This document shows, piece by piece, positions 21,866 to 33,906 of a DNA stretch of 64,000 nt (position 1 is its first letter; each line of letters opens with the position of its first letter). Source of the stretch: Synaphobranchus kaupii (lineage: Eukaryota > Chordata > Actinopteri > Anguilliformes > Synaphobranchidae); the NCBI GenBank assembly GCA_029718625.1, contig CM056380.1, forward strand, positions 105,147,055 through 105,211,054. The letters are read 5' to 3'. Below the pieces are notes generated by a model. That model was not told the origin of the DNA. It saw only the letters and a list, made by a program, of their open reading frames with translations, and ran no database searches. The position numbers were made by a program, and so were the translations under genes.

Positions 21866-24800
21866 ATGTTAAAAACTTTCTTTCCACTGTACTTTACCCT
21901 ATATAACAAAACCAATTGTATTACACTAATGAAATCATTTACTGTTAGCTCATGGAATATTCAAGGTCTATACTCATCAATCTTAGGAGCAAAAAGTACA
22001 AACTCAGAGTTCCTGAGAAATATTAAAGACCAGGACATAATTGTGTTGACCGAAACATGGTGTCGTGCAGACGTAGATACCCACTGTCCCTCTGGCTATG
22101 CAGAAATTTCACTACCCTCGCTGAAGCACAAAAATATAAAACATGGCAGAAACTCAGGTGGAGTTATTATTTGGTACAAAGAAAGCTTAGCATCCCAACT
22201 AACTAAAATTAAAAAAGGACCAACACACATCTGGCTCAAGCTCAAAAAAGGCAATATTCAATTTGACAATGACCTGTACATTTGTGCAGCATATACCCCC
22301 CCCCCCCCCCGTGGAGTCACCATATTATGATGACCAATTCTTCAGCAATCTCCACACAGAAACCAGCCATTTCCAGGCTCAGGGGAATGTGCTGTTGTGT
22401 GGGGATTTCAATGCCAGAACAGGTTCAGAACCAGACTGCATTGAAACGCAGGGAAACAGCCACATATTCAGGCAACCCTCTCTGTACCTTATACCCACCA
22501 CTACAAAAAGAAACAACCCTGATAGCACTGTAAACAAAAATGGGAATGAGTTAGTGCATCTCTGTCGAGCCTTAGGCCTGTACATCCTTAATGGTAGGAT
22601 CAGAGGGGACTCTTTAGGTCGGTTCACTTACTGCTCAGCTCTTGGAACTAGTGTAGTCGACTATGCCATCACTGACATGGACCCCTTCTTCATTAGTGCA
22701 TTCACTGTCAGACCACAGACACCATTATCAGACCACTGCCAGATAAATGTGTTTTAAAAAAAAATTAGACAACCAAATAACACCCAATCAGAGCCCTGCA
22801 AACTGTTCAAAATAAACCCAACATACAAATGGGCTCCAAACAGCGTGGCTGAATTTAATAATGCAATCAGTTCTACAGAGATCACTAACCTTATTAACAA
22901 ATTTCTTCTAACACCGTTCCAACCTAATTCAGATGATGTAAACCTGGCAGTTAAACAAATGAATGAAATATTTAATAAATCAGCTATCAAAGCTAACCTG
23001 AACAAAATCAACAACAAGCAGAATCGGAGACCTCAAAAAGAAAAATGGTTTGATGAAGAATGCAGAAAAGTAAGAAATAATCTGCGACAATTATCTAACC
23101 AAAAACATCATCAACCACAAAAAATTGAATTACGACAAAAATACTGTGAGGTACTCAAAGAATATAAACAAACTTTAAAACGGAAAAGGCAAGATCACCA
23201 CAACAAAACTCTTAGAGACATTGAAGAGTCTTTAAATGAAAACCAGTTCTGGGAAAAATGGAACAACCTGAACTCTAAAAAATCCCATGAACTAGCCATT
23301 CAAAATGGAGACATTTGGAAAAAATATTTTGAAAACCTTTACAAAGAAATACTGCCAGAAGACCTCTCATCTGAACAAAAACATATTAAGGAAAAGCTAG
23401 AAATACTGGAATCAACTATAAAAAACAATCAGAACCCAATTGATTTCCAAATTTCTCTAGAAGAACTAAAAGATAAACTCCAAAATCTCAAACCAAAAAA
23501 AGCTTGTGGCCCCGACAGCATCAGGACAGAAATGCTCAAACACAGTCCTCTTGAGCTGCAGACGGCCCTGCTTAAACTATTCAATCTGGTCCTACAAGCT
23601 GGCTACTTTCCTGACATCTGGAATAGGGGGCTTATATCCCCAATATACAAGAGTGGAGACAAATTCGACCCCAGTAACTACCGAGGCATCTGTGTGAGCA
23701 GTAATCTGGGGAAGGTTTTCTGCTGTATTCTCAACGCTAGAATACAGGCCTTCCTTATGGAACACAATGTCTTGAGTAAGAGTCAGATTGGCTTCCTACC
23801 AAATTACCGCACTACAGATCACATTTACACCCTACACACCCTAATTAATCAACATGTTCACCAAAAAAATAAAGGAAAAATATTTGCATGCTTTGTTGAT
23901 TTTAAGAAAGCATTTGATTCTATTTGGCACAAAGGCTTATACTATAAAATCATCCAAAGTGGTGTAGGGGGTAAAGTGTATGACATAATTAAATCTATTT
24001 ATTTGGAAAATAAGTGCGGTGTAAAACTCGGCAACAAAAGAACAGAATACTTCACTCAAGGGCGAGGGGTACGACAGGGCTGCAGTTTGAGTCCAACCCT
24101 GTTCAATATGTACATTAATGAGTTAGCGGTGTTACTGGAACAATCTGCAGCTCCTGGCCTCACCCTAAACAACACAGAAATCAAATTCTTGCTCTACGCA
24201 GATGACCTGGTGCTGCTGTCACCCACAGAACAGGGTCTACAGCAGCATCTGGATCTGCTAGAGAAATACTGTCAGAACTGGGCCCTGGCAGTAAATTTAA
24301 AAAAGACAAAAATTATGATCTTCCAGATGAAGCCCAGGTGTCAGGAAAGTAGACACCTATTTACTCTAGGTAACACCGCCCTAGAACACACGCTAAATTA
24401 TGATTACCTGGGACTAAAAATCAGTGCCTCAGGAAACTTTGGTCTGGCAGTGAATGCACTCAAAGAGAAAGCCAGTAGAGCTTTCTATGCAATAAAAAGA
24501 AAATTCTATAAAATAGACATCCCAATTAAAATTTGGTCCAAAATCTTTGACAGTGTCATCCTGCCCATTGCAGTATATGGAAGTGAAGTATGGGGTCCAC
24601 TCAGTCATCAAGACTACACTAGATGGGACAAGCATCCAATAGAAGCCCTGCATGCAGAATTTTGTCGAAATTTGCTAAATGTACAAAGGAAAACACCAAC
24701 AAATGCATGCAGGGCAGAATTAGGCCGCTTCCCATTACTAATAAATATCCAAAAAAGATCACTTAAATTCTGGATGCACCTTCAATCAAGTCCCCATGAT

Positions 24801-25421
24801 ACATTACAATTTAAAGCATTCCAAACCCAAGAGCTAAGCCCAAAAAAGAGTCCCCTCAGTCAGCTGGTTCTGAAACTAACTAACCCCGTAAACACAAACA
24901 CTGAAGAGTTACAGACCAGCACTGCTTACCAACCACAGATTAGAGTAAACCAAATCATCAAACAATGCAAAAACTCATATTTGGAACATTGGGACATAGA
25001 AACCAAATTACAACACAAATTAGAATGTTATCTGGCCCTAAAAAGAGAATACAAATTGGCTGACTATCTCTCCACTGTCAGAGATAGAAAGCAGAGACTG
25101 ATCCTTACCAAGTACAGGCTCAGTGACCACAGTCTAGCCATTGAAAAAGGCAGACATAAAAAATCTTGGTTACCAAAAGAGCAAAGAATATGTGGTCACT
25201 GTACGACAGGTAAGGTTGAGACAGAGATGCACTTCCTCCTAAATTGTGATAAATTCCAAAATATTAGAGAAAAATACCAGAAAAAATTTGAAAACCAAAT
25301 TACAAATTTTCTACTCCTAGATGACAAAGAAAAATTGGCACTCATTCTAGGAGAGGGACAAAGGACACACCTTGCGGCACAATATGTGTCAGAATGCCAT
25401 AGCCATAGGGACAGCGGGTAA
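21866..25421 (+). pseudogene. LINE ORF2: APE endonuclease and reverse transcriptase, two lesions
   Basis: The probable start is the ATG at 21866 or 21929. The endonuclease is complete in motif content: SSWNIQG, TETWC, CAAY, CGDFNART, VDYAITD and SDHC. It is split by a frameshift in a 15-base C run at 22296-22310. The frame then meets a TAA at 22755-22757, after SDHCQINVF, and continues in the same frame through the reverse transcriptase: motif A FVDFKKAFDSIWH, motif B GVRQGCSLSPTLF, motif C FLLYADDLVLLS. The C-terminus has a zinc knuckle, CGHC then H-x4-C. The protein would nick target DNA and copy element RNA onto it. Apart from the C-run shift and the single stop, the frame is clean over more than 850 codons. 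Confidence 0.9.
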
Positions 25422-25432
25422 TGTAAATACTG

Positions 25433-25435
<3 letters not shown>

Positions 25436-25478
<43 letters not shown>
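25436..25478. repeat. ATT microsatellite in LINE 3' UTR
   Basis: About 14 ATT units shortly after the ORF2 stop codon. Confidence 0.95.
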
Positions 25479-25480
<2 letters not shown>

Positions 25481-25718
25481 TTTATATATTTCTGCATTGC
25501 CTTATTACTGTTGCTATTACCATTTTATTGATTTCTTTATTTATGTTTTCCCTTTATTATAACTATATTTACATATCTACCTACCTGTTCCATTTTAATT
25601 AGTTGGTATTTATTTTAAGTACTCTTTAACTAATATTTCACCTGCTTTGGCAACATTGTAACAGTCTGTATGCAGTCATGCCAATAAAGCATTATTGAAT
25701 TGAATTGAATTGAATTGA

Positions 25719-25879
25719 GTAAGAGAGAGGTGTAGAGAGAGGGAGCAGCAGAGAGAGAGAGAGTAAGAGAGAGGTGTAGAGAGAGGGAGCAGCAGAGAGA
25801 GAGAGAGTAAGAGAGAGGTGTAGAGAGAGGGAGCAGCAGAGAGAGAGGGTAAGAGAGAGGTGCAGAGAGAGGGAGCAGC

Positions 25880-25908
<29 letters not shown>
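25719..25908. repeat. 44-46 bp GA minisatellite, right wing
   Basis: Four units identical in type to those at 18767-19114, starting with GAGTAAGAGAGAGGTG right after the LINE tail. This shows the big LINE interrupts one array. Confidence 0.9.
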
Positions 25909-25910
<2 letters not shown>

Positions 25911-26235
25911 TCCCATAATTGCTATGTTTTATTGCACAGCTCAAAGGCACACTCAGCACTTGTTGTTGTTCCTGTTGCTTTGTGACGATGAGTCAATTCT
26001 GACTGAGAACAAAGAGTCTACAGCAGAGAGTGGATGGAAAACAAACCGCCGTTCTGTGGGGGGGGGGGCATGTTAAGGGCTAGGGAGGAACCCTGGGGAG
26101 GGCACCAGGTAAAGGAAGGAGGGCATCGCTCATGGCAACCTGCGGGGGTGGAAAGAAGCACGAGCCGAAATGGGAGGGAAAGGGGGGGGGTGGCTCACGT
26201 CCTGTCGCAGCTGGGCTCCGGTCATCCTTCTGCAG
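25909..26235. other. Unassigned spacer with poly-G runs
   Basis: G homopolymers at 26059-26067 and 26180-26189. No gene recognised. Confidence 0.4.
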
Positions 26236-26930
26236 AAATAAACACACACTCATTAACACAAACACAATCGTGTACACGCACACGAACACACACACAATCA
26301 AAGACACGCACACCCAAACTCCCACACCCATATACACACATAAGTATTTACACTACCCACATGCATGCACACACATACACTTATGCGCGTGCACACATAG
26401 ATTCACACGTATGCACACACACACTTACTCATTTAGAGACATACAAAGACACGTGTAAGACGTACAGTAAGACTTTGCTCTCCTGGTATTTGTGCACACG
26501 TATGTGCATGTCTGTGAGAGTGTGCATGTGTGCAAGTGTGTGCAAGAGTGTCTGTGTGCCTGTGTACGAGAGTGTGCATACAGTATGTGCCTATGTGTAT
26601 GCGTGGGAGTGTGCATGTGCATAAGTGCATGTGTGCAAGAGTGTGCACGTGTCTGTGTGCCTGTGTGCGAGAGTGTGCACACAGTATGTCTCTATGTGCA
26701 CGTGTGGGAGTGTCTACACGTGTGTGAGCATGCATGCATGTCTAAGTGTACGTCTATGAGAGTGTGCATGTGTGAAAGAGTGTGCACGTGTCTACGTGCA
26801 CGCGTATGAGAGGGTGTATACGTGTCTATGTGTGACATGTGAGAATATGCATGTGCACTGTGTGAATGTGCATGTGTGTCTATGTGCACGTGTGCTTGAG
26901 GGTGCACTTGCGTCTATGTGCATGAGTGTG
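26236..26930. repeat. CA-rich then GT-rich low-complexity field
   Basis: CA-rich text to about 26460 switches to GTGTGCATGTG/GAGAGTGTGCA-rich text. The switch from CA to GT makes the two sides loosely complementary. Long frames here are dipeptide-type translations. Confidence 0.75.
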
Positions 26931-27492
26931 AGAGTGTGCAGTATGAGTGTGAAAGTGTGCAGTAGTGTGAGAGTGTGCAGTATGTGTGAGAGTGTGCAGT
27001 GTGAGTGTGCAGTGTGAGAGTGTGCAGTGTGAGAGTGTGCAGTGAGAGTGTGAGAGTGCAGTATGAGTGTGAGAGTGCAGTAGTGTGAGAGTGTGCAGTA
27101 TGTGTGAGAGTGTGCAGTGTGAGTGTGAGAGTGTGCAGTGTGAGTGTGAGAGTGAGAGTGCAGTATGAGTGTGAGAGTGTGCAGTATGAGTGTGAGAGTG
27201 TGCAGTATGAGTGTGAGAGTGTGCAGTATGAGTGTGAGAGTGCAGTATGAGTGTGAGAGTGTGCAGTATGAGTGTGAGAGTGTGCAGTATGAGTGTGAGA
27301 GTGTGCAGTATGAGTGTGAGAGTGCAGTATGAGTGTGAGAGTGTGCAGTATGAGTGTGAGAGTGTGCAGTATGAGTGTGAGAGTGCAGTATGAGTGTGAG
27401 AGTGTGCAGTATGAGTGTGAGAGTGTGCAGTATGAGTGTGAGAGTGTGCAGTATGAGTGTGAGAGTGTGCAGTATGAGTGTGAGAGTGTGCA
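26931..27492. repeat. 21-bp minisatellite (GAGTGTGAGAGTGTGCAGTAT)
   Basis: A 21-bp unit with 19-bp variants lacking one TG is repeated over 0.55 kb and becomes very regular from 27160. Because 21 is a multiple of three, minus-strand frames over 200 codons stay open (HTLTLILHTLTLILHT-like); these are not genes. Confidence 0.93.
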
Positions 27493-28523
27493 GTGACAAG
27501 CCCTGGCAACTGCACTGAGGGGAAAATCATGGCCATGCAACAAAACTGTGGGCTAATGGACACCAGCTGTCTGCTGGGAGCGCAAGGAGAGGATAAACGG
27601 CCCCTAATTACCAGGGAGATGCTTTTTCTCTCTCTCTCGTGGGCCCAAGAGCGGCGGCGCTGGGGGATGCGTTCTTGAAGCGGACCGTGCGCGCTCTCCT
27701 CCGTGATCTGCCGGCAGAAAGAAAGGAAGCAACGGAAAACTACAATAGCGGTTGCATTGTGTGGGCAGGAGGGGAAAAAAACGGAATTGGGTTTTATTCC
27801 AAGAATCCGACTCTTGTCCTGAGACAGCCTCCTCGTCCGCTCGCCGGCTCAATCAGGCTTCATATCAAGGGATGCCCCAGCTCCACAGGAGCTCAATAAG
27901 AGTGAGGGACTCGAGGCTTATTACACCCTAAATCTAAGGTGTCAGACACCAGGCATGGGGGAGGACAGTCGTGTCTGCTGGTTTTTGGTGAGTTTCAGCA
28001 CTTAAGTGATTTAAGTCTCCGATTGGCTACAGTCCACACACCTTGCTTCCAAGACCTAAATTAGCTGATGATTGAAAGGAAACCTCTAAGGACCCATAGA
28101 CACTGTATCCCTCCAAACCTCGAATTTGACACCCCTGCTCCCTTCCAGACTGTCTGCACGGGAGCAGGCTTAGCTCTTTGAAGAGTAGGTTTTTCTGAAT
28201 GTTTTTATTTTTACAAAATTCGAAGTCAGTGTCCTAGAAGACAAGGTTGGGGAGAGACCTGAAGCTAAAACAATGGAGGACGCAGTTGCACAAACATACA
28301 GTAACAACAACAACAACAAAAACTGTTAATTGCTTGTTTGTTTACTGACTCATCAAATACATCATGCATGGAATCATGTATTATGTTAATCTGTATCAAG
28401 CTAGGATAATAACATACTTGATTGGCTTGATAGTTACAAAAGAAAAACAATTCCCGCTATTGATATTCGTCTTATTTTTTCACACAGATATAAACTATCT
28501 GATCCCTGGGTGGTTCAAGATCA
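27493..28523. other. Unassigned single-copy-looking sequence
   Basis: No gene recognised. The 27600-27900 part is GC-richer with short open frames on both strands; neither has a domain. A CAA run is at 28304-28320. Confidence 0.4.
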
Positions 28524-28685
28524 GGGTGGTATACTACGAAGCAGGATTAGAGTTAGCTGGATAACTGCACTGAGTAAAACCCGGAACCATCACAAATCTG
28601 GAACAGGGTCTGAAGTAAAAAGAGCTGTTCTGGGTTTTACTCAGTGAAGTTACCCAGCTAACCCAGTAATCCTGCTTCATACCCT
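28524..28685. mobile_element. Compact palindromic MITE (sister of 10141-10496)
   Basis: The left arm GGGTGGTATACTACGAAGCA and the right arm (complement AGGGTATGAAGCAGGATTAC) are inverted repeats that continue inward through CACTGAGTAAAACCC, making the 162-bp element almost a full hairpin. No coding capacity. Confidence 0.7.
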
Positions 28686-28762
28686 CTGTTCCTGGAGGAT
28701 TTTGTAGGATTTTGTTTCCACAATTACCGAATTAGCTCAATTAGCTATTTACCTGTATATAT

Positions 28763-28955
28763 CAGTGGTCCCCAAACCTGTTCCTGAAGATCTACCATCC
28801 TGTAGGTTTTCATTTCAACCCTAATTTGACTCACCTGATTCTACTAATTAGCAGCTCAACGAGATCTCTCGCTGTTGAATGAGGTGTGCTTTGTTAGGGT
28901 TTGAGTGAAAACCAACACAACGGTAGATCTCCAGGAGCATGGCTGGGGACCACTG
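28763..28955. mobile_element. hAT-type MITE, sister of 13766-13944
   Basis: Ends CAGTGGTCC and GGACCACTG with the same internal text as the copy at 13766 (for example CACCTGATTCTACTAATTAG). The flanking 8-mers GTATATAT and ATATGGTA no longer match, so this copy is older or its flanks have mutated. Confidence 0.75.
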
Positions 28956-29746
28956 ATATGGTATATACCAATGCTAGTTCACTCATAGTTTAGACCACAG
29001 TAAAACATTTTATGTACAAGGCCACAAGAGTAGTCTTTGGTTGTTATTCATGAGCGTACCTGGAAGTGTAGGTAAAATGTCAGATCACAAAAAGGATCAG
29101 GCTAATTAAATAACAGAGAGCAGAATGCAGACACTGGCATGCCCTCCTTTTCCGCCCCTGATCCAAACGACCTGTAAAACGGCGAGCCAGAATGAGGCCG
29201 AATGGCCTGTTCTCACCATCAAAAATTCTTATAATGTTTTTTATACACGGTTAGAGCTCACGGTCACCGCCAGGCCAGGCCTGATGAACATCCTCTCCAG
29301 CCAATCCAGGTGCAGTCAGTAAATGTGGCGGGGGTTTCATTGCGAATATGAATATTGAATATTAATAATGTGCACGACAGTGCAGCTGCCAACTCGCAGA
29401 GCGGAGGAATCTGTCTGCCGACTGGCTCGTGGGGGTAATGGCACGAAATGATGGCGCTACTACTGGGCTGCCCAAACTCAGTCTTACCCTCCGCTGGTCT
29501 CTGTTCCCAGCCAATCCCGTAATTAGTTACGGTTATTGGGGGACACACATTTTTACGCCGCATGATTTTTTGTGTTTGATTTACTCAGGATTGCAGTTTT
29601 GGCTCATTGTCATTTGGGTTTTTCCCTCAGACAGACTCAGTTACCAGGTGTCCACACTTTCAGCACAGGGGGACTGGATTTTTCCGGTTTCAGTTATTCA
29701 ATCACCTGACATCAACCAACTGACAAACCGACCACCAATCCATTAC

Positions 29747-29785
<39 letters not shown>

Positions 29786-29999
29786 GGTGTATAATATAGC
29801 ATAGCCCCCTTTACTGTCTACTGGCTAATTAGCAGCTCACTAGATGTAGGATGACAATCTGTTGCCTAAAGCTCATAACCTGAGATGCTGCACTTCCCAG
29901 CCAAGTCGACCCCCCGACCCCCACCCCTTCCCCCCTGCTTGACCTTTCACTCACCCTGGACAGCACCACAGTGTTCACCTTCATCCGTTAGGAATCTCT
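28956..29999. other. Unassigned sequence with AATC microsatellite
   Basis: An AATC tetranucleotide run is at 29747-29785. The text near 29170-29240 (GAGGCCGAATGGCCTGTTCT) resembles the 3' part of a dispersed fish repeat. The 29370-29560 portion is balanced and non-repetitive. No gene recognised. Confidence 0.4.
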
Positions 30000-30650
30000 G
30001 AATGCTACAGCGGTATGTCCGGCGTGCACATTCTTCCAGGGACAACATCTGGAGAATCCGCCCGGCTCACATCCCACCTGGACCCGGCTCACATCCCATC
30101 TGGACTACTGCAACCCCTCTCCTTACTGGCCTCCCTGCCTCATCAATCAGACCCCGTCCCGAACGCTGCCGCTCATCGGATCGACATCCTCCCCCAGCTC
30201 AGCCACGTCACTCCCGTTCTCATTTTCCCTCTGCTGGCTACCGATGTCTACTCGCATCAAATTCAAAACCTTGGAACTAGCCTATAGGGCAGATAAAGGG
30301 ACAGTTCCGTTACATCTTTAAAACGTCATCAGACCCTACACACCAGCCTGACCTGTCCGTTCCGCTACCTCTGGCCACCTGGCCTGTCCCCCTCGTCTGC
30401 ACTTCCGGGTCAAGTCTCCTGCCCTGTTCTGTCCCCCTGATGCCGGAATGAGCTTCCCACTGCGGTCAGGACAGCAGAAACCCTGCCCATCTTCCAACAA
30501 ACACTGAAGTCCCACCTCTGCCGACTGCACCCGGGCTCCACTGACCCTAGAGCCCCTAATAGCTGTGCTCTTTCTTGTCTTCCTTCTGTGTCCATGAGCC
30601 TAACACTGATGTTCTCCACATTTCTGTAATGTAATGTTTCTGCTGGACGA
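30000..30650 (+). pseudogene. Decayed LINE reverse-transcriptase tail and 3' region
   Basis: Two plus-strand frames (30002-30280 and 30015-30287) together resemble the C-terminal part of a LINE ORF2, with text corresponding to the usual SHLDYCNSLL and LHWLP regions scrambled by indels. The following 300 bases carry the STLKSHL-type coding end (near 30500) and a 3' UTR-like end. Heavily damaged, so the clade is not assigned. Confidence 0.5.
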
Positions 30651-32770
30651 GGTGGAGAAAAAATAACAGATTTTGGGAAGCTCTGTGCTAAGGTGCGTTT
30701 CTGTTCACATCTTTCGCCTTTCCTCAAACCATCACCGCCCTCCAGCTGGGACAAGCACTCAATATTACAAAATGTAGGTGAGGAAAAATGTACTCCCATG
30801 AAAATACTTGTACTTTTTCCCCCACTAGCTAAAGAATATGTCCTGGAATCTGAATTTATTTAGAGCTGTGTATAAGTGTAAACTGATCTCAGACCTGTTG
30901 TCACGTGGTCTTCTCACACAGCTATTTCAACCTGAAACAGACATCAATGAAGCCACTGGCCTCATTGACCACAAATGTGTATAAGTTTCAGAGATAATGA
31001 TTTTATACTCACAGATCACACTTCACAATATTTAGGTATAAGCTTATGTACTTATTTAATTATTGCTTACCATGGCCAGGTGCTTGTTTTTACAATAAGA
31101 AAATGGTTTTCAAGCAAAAAAAAAAAAGTAGAAAAGATACCCAGATACCTACACCGTAAAATGATTAGTGATTCTCTCTTTCAACTCTGATAGTGTACAT
31201 TTTGCTCTAGTAGAGTTGATTCTAGAGTAGAGTCTATTTGATTCCTCTTGGACTCAAAGACAAACGAGAGCTATGTACAACAAAACAGCACTTTGGTAGT
31301 GTTGCTGTTAAAAACCTCTGGCTCACACGGTGAAATTGCTCCATGTTTGTAGCGATGATTCCAGCCGTTTTTTTCCTCCACCCCGGTTGAAAGCAGCTGT
31401 TTTTTCCTTTGCGGAATTCGCACCCCGGACGCTTCGCTCTCCTCTCCACATTGCCGCAGAGCTCCGTCCCAATAAGTGCCGTTTAAATGCATTCTGTCTC
31501 CGGCGCTGTAACACGGTTTACGTTTTTATTCCCGTTATAAACGGTGCCCCGAGGTGCCGGCGTGCCGCCCCGCCATCTGTCATGGCAGCTGAGAGTGGCG
31601 CTAATGGACCGCGGCACCGCTCGGCTGATAGCGGCCAGCGGGGGGAAGGATGAAAAATGTTTCGATTTATAACTCAGCAATTTGTTTATTTATTTTATTT
31701 TTTATCTTATTTATCCATGTCTGCACCCAGCGACTGACCCCGCCAAGCGATCCTTCTGATCGATATCTCCATTCAGCTTCCACATGAGCTTCCTTCCTAC
31801 TATCCTCCTCCTTCTCTCTGCGGTGAGTGCAGTGATTTTTAAAAAGATTTTCTATTTAAGAAGAGAGCAGGGTAGTCCACCCTCCTCTCATATTTTTTGC
31901 TTTATTCAGACAGGTATAAAAAAAGAAGCTGAGAGGGAAACGGATAGAGATATAGAACGGGCCAAAGCTACGATGAGAAAGTGCCAACGGCGGCGATGGA
32001 ACCGAGGTAATCGGATACGGCTAGAGAGTCAGCCGCCGGACGGACTGCGCCCACGTGTCTAGCCAAAACTATTTTCTTCTTTGAGCAGGTAAAACCCTTG
32101 GCTTTATAAGCCTTGGACCCACCGGAGGAATAACCCTTTTTTACATAAAACACTTACATCTAAGCAGAAACCGTTTCAGGGAGTCATGGTACCGTATGAC
32201 TCACCACTCCTCTGCCTCCCCCACCCCCCTCCCTCCTCTCCATCCCCCTCCCTCCTCTCCACTCCTCTCCTCTATCAGGATCTAGCATGCTGTTTGGATC
32301 CCCATGCTTACACATCACCCTGATAGGTCTGTTCCTGCCACCAATGCTGTTACTCGAACGTCTCCCGTTCCAGCACGCCATCTGAAAAAAAAAAACGGTC
32401 AGAGCGGGAGGACACACGTGAGTTTACCTCCGTGGCTTTCCATCTCTGCGCAGGCTCCGCTCCGACCCACGAATCCTTCATCCCGCCCTCCCTGCTAGAG
32501 GAAGAGGAAGGACACGACACGGGTAACTCACGCACGCAAATATCTGGAGGGAAGGACAAGGGGACGCACGCTCATACGCAAATATGTGCTCCATTACCTT
32601 GAGCAGAATTAGAGGGGGAATCTATCAATCTAACCTCCATCACCGGGCCCTTGAATCCTCATGAAAGGGTGGCACACTGGACCAAGGCCGTCTGTGCTCA
32701 TCTCTCTATGCATGATCGCATGAATGTATGTGCTCTATTTGTACTGTGTGCATGTACTGTATGTCTGTAT
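30651..32770. other. Unassigned sequence, possible conserved non-coding DNA
   Basis: No gene recognised over 2.1 kb. The part 31300-31680 is GC-balanced, non-repetitive and free of transposon signatures. A CT-rich purine/pyrimidine patch lies at 32209-32277. Short ORFs on both strands have no domain. Confidence 0.4.
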
Positions 32771-32771
32771 A

Positions 32772-33904
32772 CAGTCAGGTCCATAAGTATTTGGACAGTG
32801 ACACAGTTTTTGTTGTTTTGGCTCTGTACTCCAGCACATTGGATTTTAAATGGAACAGTGACTAGGAGGTTAAAGTGAAGACGTTCAGCTTTAATTTGAG
32901 GGTTTTTACGTCCATATTGAGTGAACTGTACAGCAATTGTTACCATTTTTATACATGCCCCCCCCCCCCCCATTTTAGGGGACCAAAAGTAGTTGGACAA
33001 ATTAACATAAACTTTAATAAAGGTATCATATTTCATATTTGGTTGCATATCCTTTGCATGTCATGACTTCCTGATGTCTATGACCCAACAACATCAAAAG
33101 ACTCTTGATATCTTATTTTCAGGAACTCTTACAAACGATACTATAATCTCTCTGCATTTGAATGGATCCCTATGAGAATTGGGGGGTAGGACTAGATTAA
33201 GATGTAAATTACACGGGAATAGTATGGAACACATGGTTGGCTAAATGTCTGTAAGTCATCAAGGGTCTGACGTATCACATTAGCCTCAAACCATCACTCT
33301 GCTGCCAGATATGCAGTAGATATGGATGGATCACTTTAAGGGTTGTTTCTCCTGACAAATTTTCCTATTGAACTCTATGGAAAAATAAGTCAGGAGAAGA
33401 AACCCTTCAAGTTATCCATCCATATCACATCAACCCTCAAACCTCGTAGTAACCATGTGTTCCAGTGTAATTTACAGCTAAATCTAGTCCCATCCACCAA
33501 TTCCCATAGAGATCCATTAAAAGATGTTATAGTATCGCTTGTAAGAGTACCTGAAAATAAGATATCAGGAGTCTTTTGATGGTGTTGGGTCACAGACATC
33601 AGGTAATCATGACATGCAAAGGATATGCAACCAAATATTAAATGTTATAACTTTATTAAAGTTTATGTTAATTTGTCCAATTACTTTTGGTCCTATAAAA
33701 TGGGGGGGGGGGGGGGAGCTATGTATAGAAATGGCTACAATTGCTACACTGTTCAGTCGATATAGACATAAAACCCTCAAATTTAAGCTGAAAGTCTGCA
33801 CTTTGACCTCATAGTCACTGTTCCATTACAAATCCAATGTGCTGGAGTACAGAGCCAAAAAAACAAAAATTGTGTCACTGTCCAAATACCTATGGACCTG
33901 ACTG
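32772..33904. mobile_element. 1.13-kb palindromic Tc1-type MITE
   Basis: Flanked by TA (32770-32771 and 33905-33906). The left end CAGTCAGGTCCATAAGTATT and the right end (complement CAGTCAGGTCCATAGGTATT) match over the whole arm, and the element reads as one inverted repeat through to a centre near 33350. A poly-C run (32959-32972) faces a poly-G run (33702-33716) at mirrored positions. There is no transposase frame; it would depend on a Tc1/mariner enzyme supplied elsewhere. Confidence 0.85.
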
Positions 33905-33906
33905 TA

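Larger units (their letters stand above)
19115..25718 (+). mobile_element. Near full-length esterase-ORF1 LINE (about 6.6 kb)
   Basis: A non-LTR retrotransposon with, in order, a 5' leader of about 0.5 kb, ORF1 (19622-21136), an inter-ORF region with a tandem repeat and a CA tract, ORF2 (21866-25421, disrupted), and a 3' UTR with an ATT tract (25436-25478) and a short GAATT-repeat tail (25694-25718). There are no LTRs. Both sides are the same GA minisatellite, so the element sits inside it. An APE endonuclease, an SGNH esterase in ORF1 and a repeated short 3' tail are features of the L2/CR1 group within the Jockey superfamily; the exact clade is not settled here. Only two lesions are seen in ORF2, so the insertion is fairly young. 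Confidence 0.88.

Noticed and set aside
26792..27563. Three minus-strand frames of 209-235 codons (His/Thr/Ser/Leu repeats)
   Set aside because: Produced by the 21-bp GAGTGTGAGAGTGTGCAGTAT repeat; all three minus-strand frames are open at once, which no real gene needs.
29429..29794. 121-codon plus-strand frame as a host gene
   Set aside because: Its end is an AATC microsatellite (Asn-Gln-Ser repeats) and the rest has no recognised domain.
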